From Acinetobacter nosocomialis NIPH 2119 (GTDB lineage: Bacteria; Pseudomonadota; Gammaproteobacteria; Pseudomonadales; Moraxellaceae): a stretch of DNA of 64,000 nt. Position 1 is the stretch's first letter. Each line of letters opens with the position of its first letter. The notes beneath the pieces are model-generated. The model did not search any database. It worked only from the letters and a program-made list of their open reading frames with translations, and had not been told where the DNA came from. Location of the stretch: assembly GCF_000368085.1 (NCBI RefSeq), contig NZ_KB849239.1, positions 1,893,082-1,957,081 of the forward strand. The letters are read 5' to 3'. Positions 48,263 through 58,644 of the stretch are shown here, piece after piece. The translations under genes and the position numbers were made by a program.

Positions 48263-49851
48263 TAAAGGCTTGCTGTAATTAATTGCTTGGTATATTCAGT
48301 TTTAGGGTCATTAAATAACTGTTCAGTTAGCTGATATTCAACAACTTTTGCATGTCGTAATACCATCACTTTATGACACAGTGCTTTGACCACATTTAAA
48401 TCATGACTAATAAAAATATAGCTTAGGTGCTCTGTTTGTTGTAAACGTCGCAATAATTGAATCATGGCTTTTTGAGTCGTTCGATCTAAGGCGGACGTTG
48501 GCTCATCTAAAATTAAAAGTTTAGGTTGAACCACTAAAGCTCGTGCTAGAGCAACGCGTTGACGTTGTCCACCCGAAAGCTCGTGCGGATAGCGGTGTTG
48601 AAAGTCTTCAGCCAACTCAACTTTTACTAAAGCAGATTTAACTTGCTGTTTGATCTCGTGATCAGCTACAGCTTTCACTTTTAAGCCTTCAGCAATAATC
48701 TGCCCTACCGTCATACGCGGGTTTAAACTACCAAATGGGTCTTGGAAAACAATTTGTAAGTCTGACCTAATCTTACGCAAAGCTTTTTGTTCTAAGTGGT
48801 TTATGTCTTGCCCTAAAAAGATAATTTGCCCCTCACTTTTAATTAATCGAATCAGAGCCAAAGCCAATGAGGTTTTACCCGAACCACTCTCCCCCACAAC
48901 GCCTAATGCTTCGCCTTGGGCAAGCTCAAAGCTTACATTTTCAATAGCAGTGGTATAACCCTGTATTCGATTAAAGAAACCACGTCGTATTGGATATTTA
49001 ACATTGAGTTGTTGAACAGATAAAATTTTATCACTGGAGAAAAGTGGTTCAGCAAAATCAAGATCATGATCTAACAGTTGCTGAGTATAAGTTGAAGTTG
49101 GGTGTTCAAAAATCTGTTGAAGCTGACCTTGCTCTACAACTTGTCCTTCGTGTAATACAATCAGCTCATTGGCATAACGGCGTACCAAATTTAAATCATG
49201 GCTAATCAAAATTAGCGCCATGCCATATTTACTTTGCAAAGACCTCAGTAACTCTAAAATTTGCGTTTGTAAAATCACATCAAGCGCGGTAGTTGGTTCA
49301 TCTGCAATTAAAATTTTAGGTTGAAGCGCTAGCGCAGCCGCAATCATTATCCGCTGTTTTTGTCCACCCGAAAGCTCATGCGAATAGCGTTTTAAAATAT
49401 GCTTTGGATTAGTAATTCCTACGTCTTTTAATAATTGAATTACCTGCTGCTGAGCTTTTGCCTTTGACCAACCTTGTAAAATGAAATGTTCACCGACAAT
49501 TTTTTCAACACGATGCAATGGGTTTAAAGCCGTAGAAGGATCCTGAAAAATCATGGCAATTTGGCGGCCACGTATATGTGTTTTTGTCTTTTCATCTGTT
49601 TCTAAAATATTTTTTGAATTAATAATAATACGACCAGATGTTTTTAATTTTTCTGGTAATAATCCCATCATCGCCAAACAGCTTATTGTCTTACCTGAAC
49701 CACTTTCCCCTACAATTGCAAGCGTATCTCCAGCTTGCAAATTTAAATTGAGACCCTCCAATAAAAGCTGATCTTGTGTAGAGATTGAAAGGTTTTCTAT
49801 ATTTAGCAATGTAGCATCTACATTTAAGTTATTTTCTTGGGTCAAATGCAT
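48262..49851 (-). CDS. yejF: YejF-like peptide ABC transporter ATP-binding protein (two fused ATPase domains)
   Basis: A 529-aa protein, the length of E. coli YejF. It carries two complete ABC cassettes: Walker A GESGSGKT twice (GESGSGKTISCLAM, GESGSGKTSLALAL), signature LSGGQKQR and LSGGQRQR, and Walker B ILIADEPT and LLILDEPT. It powers the YejABE importer on the cytoplasmic face. I start at 49851 (MHLTQENNL), overlapping the end of yejE by 23 nt, because this gives the family length; a start six codons earlier is possible. Known Yej systems import peptides such as microcin C. Confidence 0.92.
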   Translation of the reverse strand: MHLTQENNLNVDATLLNIENLSISTQDQLLLEGLNLNLQAGDTLAIVGESGSGKTISCLAMMGLLPEKLKTSGRIIINSKNILETDEKTKTHIRGRQIAMIFQDPSTALNPLHRVEKIVGEHFILQGWSKAKAQQQVIQLLKDVGITNPKHILKRYSHELSGGQKQRIMIAAALALQPKILIADEPTTALDVILQTQILELLRSLQSKYGMALILISHDLNLVRRYANELIVLHEGQVVEQGQLQQIFEHPTSTYTQQLLDHDLDFAEPLFSSDKILSVQQLNVKYPIRRGFFNRIQGYTTAIENVSFELAQGEALGVVGESGSGKTSLALALIRLIKSEGQIIFLGQDINHLEQKALRKIRSDLQIVFQDPFGSLNPRMTVGQIIAEGLKVKAVADHEIKQQVKSALVKVELAEDFQHRYPHELSGGQRQRVALARALVVQPKLLILDEPTSALDRTTQKAMIQLLRRLQQTEHLSYIFISHDLNVVKALCHKVMVLRHAKVVEYQLTEQLFNDPKTEYTKQLITASL

Positions 49852-50839
49852 CGCGTGCCGCCTCCCCAATATAAATTAATAATGACAACACAAAAGCCAA
49901 GCTAAAAAAGCCCGATAAAGCCAACCACGTTGCATCTAAGTTATTTTTACCTTGCAACAACAACTCACCTAAAGAGGCAGCATCTGGCGGTAAACCATAG
50001 CCCAAGAAATCGAGTGCGGTTAAAGCAATAATATTAGTAGTCAAAATAAAAGGTAATTGCGACAGGCTAGAACTTATGGCATTTGGCAAAATGTGCTTAA
50101 AGATAATTGCTCTATCAGTTACACCTAAAGCCTGAGCCGCACGCACATAGTCAAGTTGACGCGCTTTTAAAAATTCGGCACGGACAATTCCTACCAGTAC
50201 AGTCCAGCTAAAGAACAGCATAATAAAAAATAGCCAATATACATTTGGGGTAAACATGCTGACCAAAATCATGACCATAAAGAGCATGGGTAAACCATTC
50301 CAGACTTCTACCAGTCGTTGTCCCAACAAATCAACCCAGCCACCATAGTAGCCTTGTATAGCGCCCACAAAAATACCAAGTAGTGCTGCACAAGCTGTTA
50401 AAGCCAAGCCGAAAAGTAATGAGACTCTAAGCCCATAGAGAATACGTGCAAGCACGTCTCGCCCTTGGTCATCTGTCCCTAACCAGTTCTGCTTAGAAGG
50501 TGGCGATGGCACAGGTACAGCCAAGTCTAAATTAGGAGTCTGGTAAGAAAATCTTATAAGGGGCCAAATTGCCCATCCGTTATGATTGATAAGCTCTTGT
50601 ACAACGGGGTCTTTATAATCTGCTTCTGTTTCAAACACGCCACCAAAAGTAGTTTCGGGATATGATTTAAAAACAGGCAAATAATAAGCGTCCTCATATT
50701 TCACCAACAATGGTTTATCGTTAGCAATGAACTCAGCAGCTAAAGACATCGCTAAAATGAGGCTAAACAAAACAAAGCTTGCCCAACCTAATTTATGTTG
50801 CCTAAACTTTTGCAGCCGTGACTGCACAATTAAAGACAT
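49829..50839 (-). CDS. yejE: YejE-like peptide ABC transporter permease
   Basis: A 336-aa inner-membrane permease with a first membrane helix (LGWASFVLFSLILAMSLAAE), a periplasmic region with LGTDDQGRDVLARILYGLR, and five more helices. The EAA loop is DYVRAAQALGVTDRAIIFKH. Its ATG overlaps the yejB stop by one base and its end overlaps yejF, so the operon is tightly coupled. E. coli YejE has 341 residues. Confidence 0.92.
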   Translation of the reverse strand: MSLIVQSRLQKFRQHKLGWASFVLFSLILAMSLAAEFIANDKPLLVKYEDAYYLPVFKSYPETTFGGVFETEADYKDPVVQELINHNGWAIWPLIRFSYQTPNLDLAVPVPSPPSKQNWLGTDDQGRDVLARILYGLRVSLLFGLALTACAALLGIFVGAIQGYYGGWVDLLGQRLVEVWNGLPMLFMVMILVSMFTPNVYWLFFIMLFFSWTVLVGIVRAEFLKARQLDYVRAAQALGVTDRAIIFKHILPNAISSSLSQLPFILTTNIIALTALDFLGYGLPPDAASLGELLLQGKNNLDATWLALSGFFSLAFVLSLLIYIGEAARDAFDPRK

Positions 50840-51891
50840 TATTTGCCTCCTTGTGCGTCAAAGTGAATACGCGGATCAATCCATTGATACAGCACATCGC
50901 AAATAAGTCGTAAAAGTAGACTAAACAGCGTGAAGAAAAACAATACGCCGAAAATAACCGGATAGTCTCGTTGAACAATCGCTTCAAAGCCCAACAACCC
51001 CACACCATCTAGGTGAAAAATAATTTCAATAAAAAGGTTTCCGACAAAGAAAATACCAGCTAAAGCCTCCGGCAATCCGGCCAGTACGACTAAAATAGCA
51101 TTACGAAATATATGTTTATATAAAACTTGCTGGCTATTTAAACCTTTTGCATAAGCTGCCAAGACATAAGGTTTATTGAGTTCTTCTAAAAATGAATACT
51201 TAGTTAAATAAGTTAGGCTCGCAAAACCACCTAAAACCATCGTAATAAGTGGTAAAGTCATATGCCATAAATAGTCCGTAATTTTTCCGAAAAAACTCAA
51301 TTGATGAAAGTTATCTGATACTAAGTTTTGCAATGGAAACCAGTGAAAATATGACCCACCCGCAAAAAAGACAATAAGTAATATAGCAAATACAAAACTT
51401 GGCACCGCATAACCCACTACGAGTAACAATGAAGTAGAGCGGTCAAACCAAGAACCTTGTTGTTTCGCTTTTTTAATTCCAAGTGGAATTGAAATAAGAT
51501 AAATCAGCAAAGTGCTCCATAGCCCAATCGAGATCGACACAGGCATTTTTTCCCAAAGCAACTCAACTACTGGTTTATCTTTAAAAAAGCTTTGTCCAAA
51601 GTCTAAAGTCAAATAGCCCTTTAACATCAGTAAAAAACGTTCTACTGGAGGATGGTCAAAACCGTATTGTGCTTTAATTTGCTCTACCATTTCGGGGCTT
51701 AATCCTTTAGCACCCTGATAGTACATTTCAGTACCTAATATCCGCCCTGCTCCTACGCCACTTTCTACCTCATGGATTGCTTGTTCTACAGGTCCACCCG
51801 GCGCAATTTGCACGACCACAAAGTTGATCAATAAAATAATGAACAACGTTGGAATCATTAAAAGAAGTCGCTTAAGAATATATGAACCCAT
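50839..51891 (-). CDS. yejB: YejB-like peptide ABC transporter permease
   Basis: A 350-aa inner-membrane permease with six hydrophobic segments, starting MGSYILKRLLLMIPTLFIIL. The periplasmic region after the first helix has APGGPVEQ and the EAA-type loop reads PYVLAAYAKGLNSQQVLYKH. It pairs with YejE to form the channel. The start lies 29 bp after the yejA stop. Confidence 0.92.
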   Translation of the reverse strand: MGSYILKRLLLMIPTLFIILLINFVVVQIAPGGPVEQAIHEVESGVGAGRILGTEMYYQGAKGLSPEMVEQIKAQYGFDHPPVERFLLMLKGYLTLDFGQSFFKDKPVVELLWEKMPVSISIGLWSTLLIYLISIPLGIKKAKQQGSWFDRSTSLLLVVGYAVPSFVFAILLIVFFAGGSYFHWFPLQNLVSDNFHQLSFFGKITDYLWHMTLPLITMVLGGFASLTYLTKYSFLEELNKPYVLAAYAKGLNSQQVLYKHIFRNAILVVLAGLPEALAGIFFVGNLFIEIIFHLDGVGLLGFEAIVQRDYPVIFGVLFFFTLFSLLLRLICDVLYQWIDPRIHFDAQGGK

Positions 51892-51920
51892 ATAACAGGA
51901 TTTCCTTTAGATACGTGCTT

Positions 51921-53756
51921 TTATTGTTGATGTAAATATTGGGCAACTTTTTTGGCTTGGTTTGCATTACTCCACCAATACTCTATACCAGCCGAGAGTA
52001 CGGGTTTCACTTTAGGTTGCTGATACATATTCCAGTACGCATACCAATAATCCCCTTTCCCATAAGTCGGGATCTGGTAATATCCTGCGCGAAGCAATCG
52101 GTCGAGAACATGAGTATAAGTGATTTGCTGATCACGGTCTTTGGCAGTCACCAGTTTTGAAATGACTTCATCAATAACCGGATTACGAATACCAGCGTAA
52201 TTATAGTTACCATCTTGAACTGCTGCGGCACTTCCCCAGAACTGAGCCTGTTCATTGCCCGGATTTAAAGATTGCGGCAAATTCATCGTAGTCATGTCAA
52301 AGTCATAACGGCGTGTACGCTCTAAATATTGCGGCGCATCAACCTGCCGTAAATTAATATTAATTCCTAATTTTTTTAAATTTCTTACAAATGGCATCAG
52401 TGTTCTTTGTTTGCCATCTTGCTGAATGAGGAACTCAATTTTTACAGGCTGGCCTTCAGGAGTATATAACTGTCCTTCTTTAATTTTATAGCCTGCTTGA
52501 ATGAGTAATTGTCTTGCGATTAATAAGTTTTGACGGTTAAAACCACTGGCATCCGAGACAGGATATTTCCAGTCTGTCAAAACAGCTTTTTGCATGACTG
52601 GAGAAAGCTTTGGCAAAAGAGGCTTTAATATAGTGAGCTCACTCTTTGAAGGACGACCTGTTGCTGCCAACTCACTATTTTCAAAATAACTTTGTAGTCT
52701 TTGATATTGTCCATAAAACAAAGCTTTATTTTGCCATTCAAAGTCATAGGCATAGGTTAAGGCTTGTCTAAAGCGAATATCGTTTAAAGGTTTTCGCCGT
52801 GTGTTAAACACATAACTTTCAGTTGCAATCGGATTATGGTGTCTAAACTTATATAGCGTGATTAAACCTGATTTTACCGCTGGAAACTTGTAGTCAGTGA
52901 CCCATTTTTTTGGATTAGTTTCTTCATGCAAGGTATATTGCCCAGATTTAAAACCTTCGAATGCAATGTCCCAATTTCGGTAATAAACATACTTTAAATG
53001 ATCGAAGTTATAGCGCCCTTTATTAATAGGTAGGTCTTTTGCCCAATAATTCGGATTACGTTTATAACTAATACTTCGACCTGCATCAATTTTCTCAACC
53101 ACGTAAGGCCCTGAACCTATAATCGGTTGCAAAGTAATACGAGTAAAGTCACGGTTCTGCCAGTCTGCTTTTGAGTAAATCGGTAAACTCGCCACAACAA
53201 ATGGCATTTTTGGATTATGGCTAGACTTAAAAGTGAATTTAACTTGGTGAGGATTTATAACTTCTGTTTTTCCCAAGTCTGCAAGATACATTTGCAGGCC
53301 AAAATTAGATTTGGTTTGATAGGTATCAAAGCTAAATTTTACATCCGTTGCTGTTAAAGGTTGTCCATTACTAAAGCGTGCTTTTGGATTTAAATAGAAG
53401 GTAATCGATTGCGTTCTTTCTGGATCATAGGAAACTCTCTCGGCTAAAAGTGGGTATAAAACTCCAACTTCATCGAGTGACTGAGTCATTAAAGTATCAA
53501 AAAGATAATTTACCCCTTCTGTCGCATTTCCTTTCCCATTCATGCTGTTTAAGTTATCAAAAGTCCCTTGCGCAGCCCGACTCAACACCCCACCTTTTGG
53601 CGCATTTGGATTGGCATAAGGCATAGCAGCCATTGCAAGGTATTTAGGCTTAGAATGAATGGCGATATAAGGCGTGATTTGCTGTGCAGAGAATACAACT
53701 TGTGAAAAAACACTGAGCCCGACTAGCAGGCTCAGTTGAGAATATAACTTTTGCAT
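51921..53756 (-). CDS. yejA: YejA-like periplasmic oligopeptide-binding protein
   Basis: A 611-aa exported solute-binding protein (SBP_bac_5 family; E. coli YejA has 604 aa). A signal peptide (MQKLYSQLSLLVGLSVFSQV, cleaved near VFSA-QQ) is followed by PYANPNAPKGGVLSRAAQGT, GPYVVEKIDAGRSISYKRNP and DIRFRQALTYAYDFEW. It is the first gene of yejABEF and delivers peptides to the permease. In other bacteria this transporter brings in microcin C-type antibiotics and short peptides. Confidence 0.92.
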   Translation of the reverse strand: MQKLYSQLSLLVGLSVFSQVVFSAQQITPYIAIHSKPKYLAMAAMPYANPNAPKGGVLSRAAQGTFDNLNSMNGKGNATEGVNYLFDTLMTQSLDEVGVLYPLLAERVSYDPERTQSITFYLNPKARFSNGQPLTATDVKFSFDTYQTKSNFGLQMYLADLGKTEVINPHQVKFTFKSSHNPKMPFVVASLPIYSKADWQNRDFTRITLQPIIGSGPYVVEKIDAGRSISYKRNPNYWAKDLPINKGRYNFDHLKYVYYRNWDIAFEGFKSGQYTLHEETNPKKWVTDYKFPAVKSGLITLYKFRHHNPIATESYVFNTRRKPLNDIRFRQALTYAYDFEWQNKALFYGQYQRLQSYFENSELAATGRPSKSELTILKPLLPKLSPVMQKAVLTDWKYPVSDASGFNRQNLLIARQLLIQAGYKIKEGQLYTPEGQPVKIEFLIQQDGKQRTLMPFVRNLKKLGININLRQVDAPQYLERTRRYDFDMTTMNLPQSLNPGNEQAQFWGSAAAVQDGNYNYAGIRNPVIDEVISKLVTAKDRDQQITYTHVLDRLLRAGYYQIPTYGKGDYWYAYWNMYQQPKVKPVLSAGIEYWWSNANQAKKVAQYLHQQ

Positions 53757-53771
53757 AAAGTTCTAATTATT

Positions 53772-56700
53772 CTATAAATTAGGCACTTTAATAATATCGC
53801 CAATACGTAATTGAGTCGACGGTGTTAGGTTGTTGAGTTCCGCCAGTAAAGTGGTTTCTAGGCCATATTTACTTGCAAGACCAATTAAAGTATCACCACG
53901 TTTAACTTTGTATTCCACTACAGTTTTTGGAATTACAATATTTTGTCCGCGCTGTAAGTTTGCATTTGCTTTTAATGCATTCATTTCAGCAAGTTCACGA
54001 ACTGAAATACCTGCACGGCTTGCAATCGTATGTAACGACTCGCCAGCTTTAACCGTATACTTTTCAGTATTTTTTCCTGGTGCAACAGGTTTAGCTGCTG
54101 ATTTCGCCGTATCAACTTTTGCTGTTTCTACTGGTGGCACATCACCTGTTAATTTTAACCGTTGACCAACACGCACACTGCTGTTACGAGATAAACCATT
54201 CAATGAGGCAAGGTAATCTAACTGCAAATGATAGCGGTTGGCGATATTCCCTAAGCTATCACCAGATTTGACCGTATAAGTCTCTGGCGTTTCTTCTTTG
54301 ACATTTTTAGTCGTAGCTTTGCTCGGCGTTTCAACCTCACCTGTCAATTTTAAACGCTGACCAGCACGAACACCTGCTGTACGCGACAAACCATTTAAAT
54401 CAGCCAAATAACTGGTTTGTAAGTTATATTTAGCTGCAATCGCATGCAAGCTATCGCCAGATTGAACAACATAGTGGTCTGGAACACTTACACCAGCAGG
54501 TACTTTTAAGTTTTGACCAAGCTGTACATGGCTATTGGCTTTTAAGTTATTTAGTTCAGCAAGTTCAGCTAGGCTAATTTTAGACTTGGTCGCAATGCTT
54601 GATAATGTATCGCCACGCTGTACTTTATAACTTTCAGTTTTATACGACGGACCTGCTGCAAGTTTTTCATATTTGCCAGAAGCTTTGTTGTCATCAGATT
54701 CATCAATAGCAGCAACTTCTTTTGCAGGTACATTAATTTTCTGGCCAGCCATTAAATTACTACCAGCTGACAACCCTGGTGTTAGCTCTGCCAATTCCTG
54801 ATTAGATAATGCATAACGATCTGCAATTAACTTCAAATACTCGCCGCGTTTAACTGTATAGCTCTTTGTTGCAATACGACGTGTACTTGCCTGAACAGCT
54901 TTAGGCTCTACCTTAGCCGAATTACGGTTGCCTTTAGGCTCTTTCAAATGCAGCTTTTGACCAACAAATAAGCCATCACTGACAGATAAATCGTTATATT
55001 CAGCAAGCTGTTTTACTGACAAATTAAATTGATTTGCCACGCCTGTTAAACTGTCATTTGCTTGAACAACATATACATCAGGTTTAGCTGCTGATTTTGT
55101 CGTAGACTCAACCTCTTGCGGTTTAGCATCATACAAATACAGGCTAGTTCCTACAAATAGAGTCTTTTCAGGATCAATCTGGTTCCACTTAGCAACATCA
55201 CGCCAGTTCACACCATTTTTCATTGCAATAATTGCTAATGTATCACCCGGTTGTACAGTATAGGTACTACGCTTACCTTTAGGCTGTACAACGACAACAT
55301 CAGTATCCGTTTTAATGTAAGGCTTATCTTTATTACGCTGACCATCTTCAGAGTTCGCAACACTTGCATCTTCAGCTAAAGTTTTCGGGTAAGCAAAGCC
55401 TTTACTTAACTCTTTACCTTGCTGTTCAGCAACTGACAAACTCGTTTGAATCGCAGTTAGCTTAATTTTACCGTCATAAGGATCAACAATTTCGGTACCT
55501 TGCGGTGCAATTGCTTTTAGCTCGGCAACCACTTGGTCTTTTTCAGCTTGTGTAGCTTGCGGCTGTAAAGCTTGCTCAACTGTTTCCTTCTCACCTTCAG
55601 CACGAACTGCCGCTAAAATTTTCTCACGCTCAACTGCTGAAATTGGTGGTTCTGTTCTTACAGGTTTTACATTGGTCGCAGGTGTGACTGCAACTGGAAT
55701 ACGCGGTGCACTAGGTACATCAGCTGAGGCAGCAAAAGCCGCTAAAGCATCAGATCCACGAGGTGTAGAAGTTTTTACCGTTACAGAGCTACTGGTTGTT
55801 TTGCTAGGTGTAGTTGGTCTTACAGGCTGAACCTGTGTCGCCGGTGTAGTTTTAACAGTAACTGAAGTTGAGGTGGTTGTAGTTGGTTTAGATGGAGATG
55901 TGACATTTGCCCACCAACCTGAACTGCTACCACCAGCTTTCATGGCTTTTAATTTGTTATCAACTGACGGGCTTACATCAGCTGGAATTAAAATACGCAT
56001 TGGGCTTGCAGGGTCTACTGTTTCACCACGATAGCCTGGGTTTAATGCATATAGCTCAGCACGGCTAAGACCAGTTACTGATGCAATTTCATTTAAAGAC
56101 AATGGTGCAGATAACGTGACTTCACGGAAATGGGGTCTGTTTGCAATCGGCGGTAATGAAACCCCATAAGCACGCGGATTTTTAATAATTTGAGCAACTG
56201 CCAAGAAACGTGGAACATAGTTCATGGTTTCTTGTGGAAGTTTTAATGACCAGTAGTCCGTTGGTAGACCAGCAGCCTGATTTCGGTTAATCGCTTGTTG
56301 AATACGTCCTGGACCAGCGTTATAAGCTGCTAAAGCCAACTCCCATGAACCAAACTGGTTATATAAGCTTCCTAAAAACTCATACGCAGCACGTGTAGAT
56401 TCAACAACATCACGACGACCATCGTACATACCCGTTTGTTGTAAACCATAAATACGACCAGTACTTGGAATAAACTGCCATAAGCCCGCTGCTGCTGCAC
56501 TACTTGTTGCAGCAGGGTCATATGAACTTTCAATCACTGGTAATAATGCAAGTTCGGTTGGAAGACCACGGCGTTCTGCTTCTTTCACAGTATGATATAA
56601 ATAACGACTTGCGCGAGCACTTAAACGGTCAAGGTAGGGCTGACGTGAGATAAACCAACTACGCTGCGCTTCAATGCGTGGATCCCAATGATTGAGGTCC

Positions 56701-56996
56701 ATTTTGAAGCCTACAGCCATACGCTTCCAGACGTCACCGTGTTTTAAAATAAGTAAACGGTCACCTTCTACAGCACGCATATCCGTTGCTGAAAGTAAAT
56801 CTTCTAACGAGTCCAGACTGCTTGCATCAAGATAGCCTGCTCCACTGACCTGTTTTGTTTTCGAGGTTTTTGCAGATTGCGGAGTCGAAGAACAGCCTGT
56901 TGTAATACCCAACGCAGCTAAAGCAGAGCTAAGTACTGTAATTTTGAATAATGATGCTGCAGATGGCTGCCACACAAATGTGGTTGGTTTATACAT
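53772..56996 (-). CDS. mltD: Membrane-bound lytic murein transglycosylase D with eight LysM repeats
   Basis: A 1074-aa lipoprotein; E. coli MltD has 452 aa. I start at 56996, with GGAAG upstream and a lipobox ITTGC near residue 35. The SLT catalytic domain (~120-260) has the active Glu156 in PVIESSYDPAATSSAAAAGL and AAYNAGPGRIQQAINRN. A low-complexity Thr/Pro/Ser linker follows. The last half carries eight LysM modules from about residue 577 (YTVQPGDTLAIIAMKNG, YVVQANDSLTGVANQF, YTVKRGEYLKLIADRY and so on, last YKVKRGDTLIGLASKYG) that bind peptidoglycan glycan. It cleaves glycan strands to 1,6-anhydro ends in the periplasm. It is divergent from rnhA-dnaQ, keeping E. coli-like synteny. Confidence 0.92.
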   Translation of the reverse strand: MYKPTTFVWQPSAASLFKITVLSSALAALGITTGCSSTPQSAKTSKTKQVSGAGYLDASSLDSLEDLLSATDMRAVEGDRLLILKHGDVWKRMAVGFKMDLNHWDPRIEAQRSWFISRQPYLDRLSARASRYLYHTVKEAERRGLPTELALLPVIESSYDPAATSSAAAAGLWQFIPSTGRIYGLQQTGMYDGRRDVVESTRAAYEFLGSLYNQFGSWELALAAYNAGPGRIQQAINRNQAAGLPTDYWSLKLPQETMNYVPRFLAVAQIIKNPRAYGVSLPPIANRPHFREVTLSAPLSLNEIASVTGLSRAELYALNPGYRGETVDPASPMRILIPADVSPSVDNKLKAMKAGGSSSGWWANVTSPSKPTTTTSTSVTVKTTPATQVQPVRPTTPSKTTSSSVTVKTSTPRGSDALAAFAASADVPSAPRIPVAVTPATNVKPVRTEPPISAVEREKILAAVRAEGEKETVEQALQPQATQAEKDQVVAELKAIAPQGTEIVDPYDGKIKLTAIQTSLSVAEQQGKELSKGFAYPKTLAEDASVANSEDGQRNKDKPYIKTDTDVVVVQPKGKRSTYTVQPGDTLAIIAMKNGVNWRDVAKWNQIDPEKTLFVGTSLYLYDAKPQEVESTTKSAAKPDVYVVQANDSLTGVANQFNLSVKQLAEYNDLSVSDGLFVGQKLHLKEPKGNRNSAKVEPKAVQASTRRIATKSYTVKRGEYLKLIADRYALSNQELAELTPGLSAGSNLMAGQKINVPAKEVAAIDESDDNKASGKYEKLAAGPSYKTESYKVQRGDTLSSIATKSKISLAELAELNNLKANSHVQLGQNLKVPAGVSVPDHYVVQSGDSLHAIAAKYNLQTSYLADLNGLSRTAGVRAGQRLKLTGEVETPSKATTKNVKEETPETYTVKSGDSLGNIANRYHLQLDYLASLNGLSRNSSVRVGQRLKLTGDVPPVETAKVDTAKSAAKPVAPGKNTEKYTVKAGESLHTIASRAGISVRELAEMNALKANANLQRGQNIVIPKTVVEYKVKRGDTLIGLASKYGLETTLLAELNNLTPSTQLRIGDIIKVPNL

Positions 56997-57228
56997 AAAA
57001 ACTTCCAAACAACTCGCGTAATATTTCTTGGGGTCTGCCCACAAACCCTAGGTCTTCGATGCCATTGTAGTAAAGCATGCAAGATAGACAAGGCAATAAT
57101 TTAATGTCATTTGCATGGAAATGTTACAAGAAATTAAAAAAAGCTTGCTTTGTAACGATGGAACCGAACTTTTTGCGTATACAATACACCATATTCAGTT
57201 CTTTTTCTTTCAGTTTAGGTTTCGATTT

Positions 57229-58608
57229 ATGTCTCAAACAATCACACTGTATGTTGATGGTGCATGTCGTGGCAATCCCGGTTTAGGTGGTTGGGGTGCA
57301 TATGTCATTACTGAACAGGGTGAACATAAATTATTTGGCGGCGAACCCGACACAACCAATAACCGTATGGAACTTACTGCGGCTATTGAAGGAATTTCTT
57401 TTTGCCCTCCTGATGCACAATTAATTGTCTGGACAGACTCAAATTATGTAAAGCAAGGCATTACAGAATGGATTCATGGCTGGAAAAAGAAAAATTGGAA
57501 AGATGTTAAAAATCCTGACCTATGGCAAAAACTTGATGCTGTTTGCGCAGGTAGAAATATTGAGTGGAACTGGATTAAAGGCCATGCAGGACATCCTGGC
57601 AATGAAATGGCAGACCAACTTGCAAATTTAGGTGCAGATAAAACAGCTCAAGAACTCAAGCAACCACAGTCTGTCGCTGCACCGCAAGATATAAAAAAGC
57701 CTGAACAGGACTGGTTGCTAGATGACCCTTTCGGGTTTGATCTGGTTGAAACAAGCGAAGATGAAAATGTGGCTCTCGAACCATCACAAGAAGTTGAGAT
57801 GAATACTTTAGACGAAGAAGTAAATGAGATTGAAGCTGTAGAGCAACAAACAAAGCAGCAAAGTAGCAATATTCATCCTCAAATTGTTGTTACCGAAGCA
57901 AAGCTTAAATTACAAGGCCCTCGTCAGCTCATTCTCGATACTGAAACGACTGGTTTCTATTTCCAAGATGGCGACCGTATTATTGAAGTCGGCGCAATCG
58001 AAATGATTAACCGTAAGCTTACAGGCAGTTCGATTCACATTTATATTAATCCTGAAAAACCAGTGGGTGAGTCAGAAAACATTCACGGTATCAGTGATGA
58101 TTTCTTAAAAGATAAACCTGTCTATGCGGACATTGCAGATACTTTATTTGAGTATCTAAAAGGCGCAGAAATTATCGCTCATAACGCAACCTTCGATATG
58201 AACTTCCTCGATATGGAGTTTAGACGTGTTGGGTTACCTGCTCTTTCAGAAGTTTGTGAAGTTACCGATACCTTAGCTTTAGCCAAAAATAAGCATCCTG
58301 GACAGAAAAACTCACTTGATGCATTAGTTAGACGTTATGAAATTCCAGCGCGCGACCGTACCTTCCATGGTGCGTTACTCGATGCTGAAATTCTTTCTGA
58401 TGTTTACTTGGCAATGACTGGTGGTCAAGTTTCCTTTGATATGGATGCGCTCTCTCAAAGCGAAAGTGATCAACAAAAAACAACCAAAGCTAGAATTCAA
58501 ATTGATTTACCCGTTATTTACCCTTCAGATGAAGAGTTGAACATACATGAGACTTGGGTCAAAGAATTTGAGAAAAAACATGGAGAACCTTGCTTTTTTG
58601 CAAAATAA
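57229..58608 (+). CDS. rnhA-dnaQ: Fused ribonuclease HI - DNA polymerase III epsilon subunit
   Basis: A 459-aa two-domain enzyme in one uninterrupted frame. Residues 1-145 are RNase HI with Asp10 (YVDGACRGNPG), Glu48 (NRMELTAAIE), Asp70 (WTDSNYVKQG) and the GHAGHPGNEMADQLA end; it removes RNA from RNA-DNA hybrids. An acidic linker (~145-228) leads to the DnaQ proofreading exonuclease: Asp237/Glu239 in LILDTETTGF, HNATFDMNFLD and FHGALLDAEIL. In E. coli these are adjacent divergent genes next to mltD. I start at 57229, where RNase HI similarity begins; an in-frame ATG at 57115 would add 38 unlike residues. Confidence 0.93.
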   Translation: MSQTITLYVDGACRGNPGLGGWGAYVITEQGEHKLFGGEPDTTNNRMELTAAIEGISFCPPDAQLIVWTDSNYVKQGITEWIHGWKKKNWKDVKNPDLWQKLDAVCAGRNIEWNWIKGHAGHPGNEMADQLANLGADKTAQELKQPQSVAAPQDIKKPEQDWLLDDPFGFDLVETSEDENVALEPSQEVEMNTLDEEVNEIEAVEQQTKQQSSNIHPQIVVTEAKLKLQGPRQLILDTETTGFYFQDGDRIIEVGAIEMINRKLTGSSIHIYINPEKPVGESENIHGISDDFLKDKPVYADIADTLFEYLKGAEIIAHNATFDMNFLDMEFRRVGLPALSEVCEVTDTLALAKNKHPGQKNSLDALVRRYEIPARDRTFHGALLDAEILSDVYLAMTGGQVSFDMDALSQSESDQQKTTKARIQIDLPVIYPSDEELNIHETWVKEFEKKHGEPCFFAK

Positions 58609-58644
58609 ATTTTTGATTCTCTAATGTTTTTTTAGTTTCCCCTT

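Noticed and set aside
53772-55270. Repeated DNA in the mltD 3' half as a possible CRISPR or satellite array
   Set aside because: The repeats are diverged LysM codons in one open frame, with no constant repeat or spacer length.
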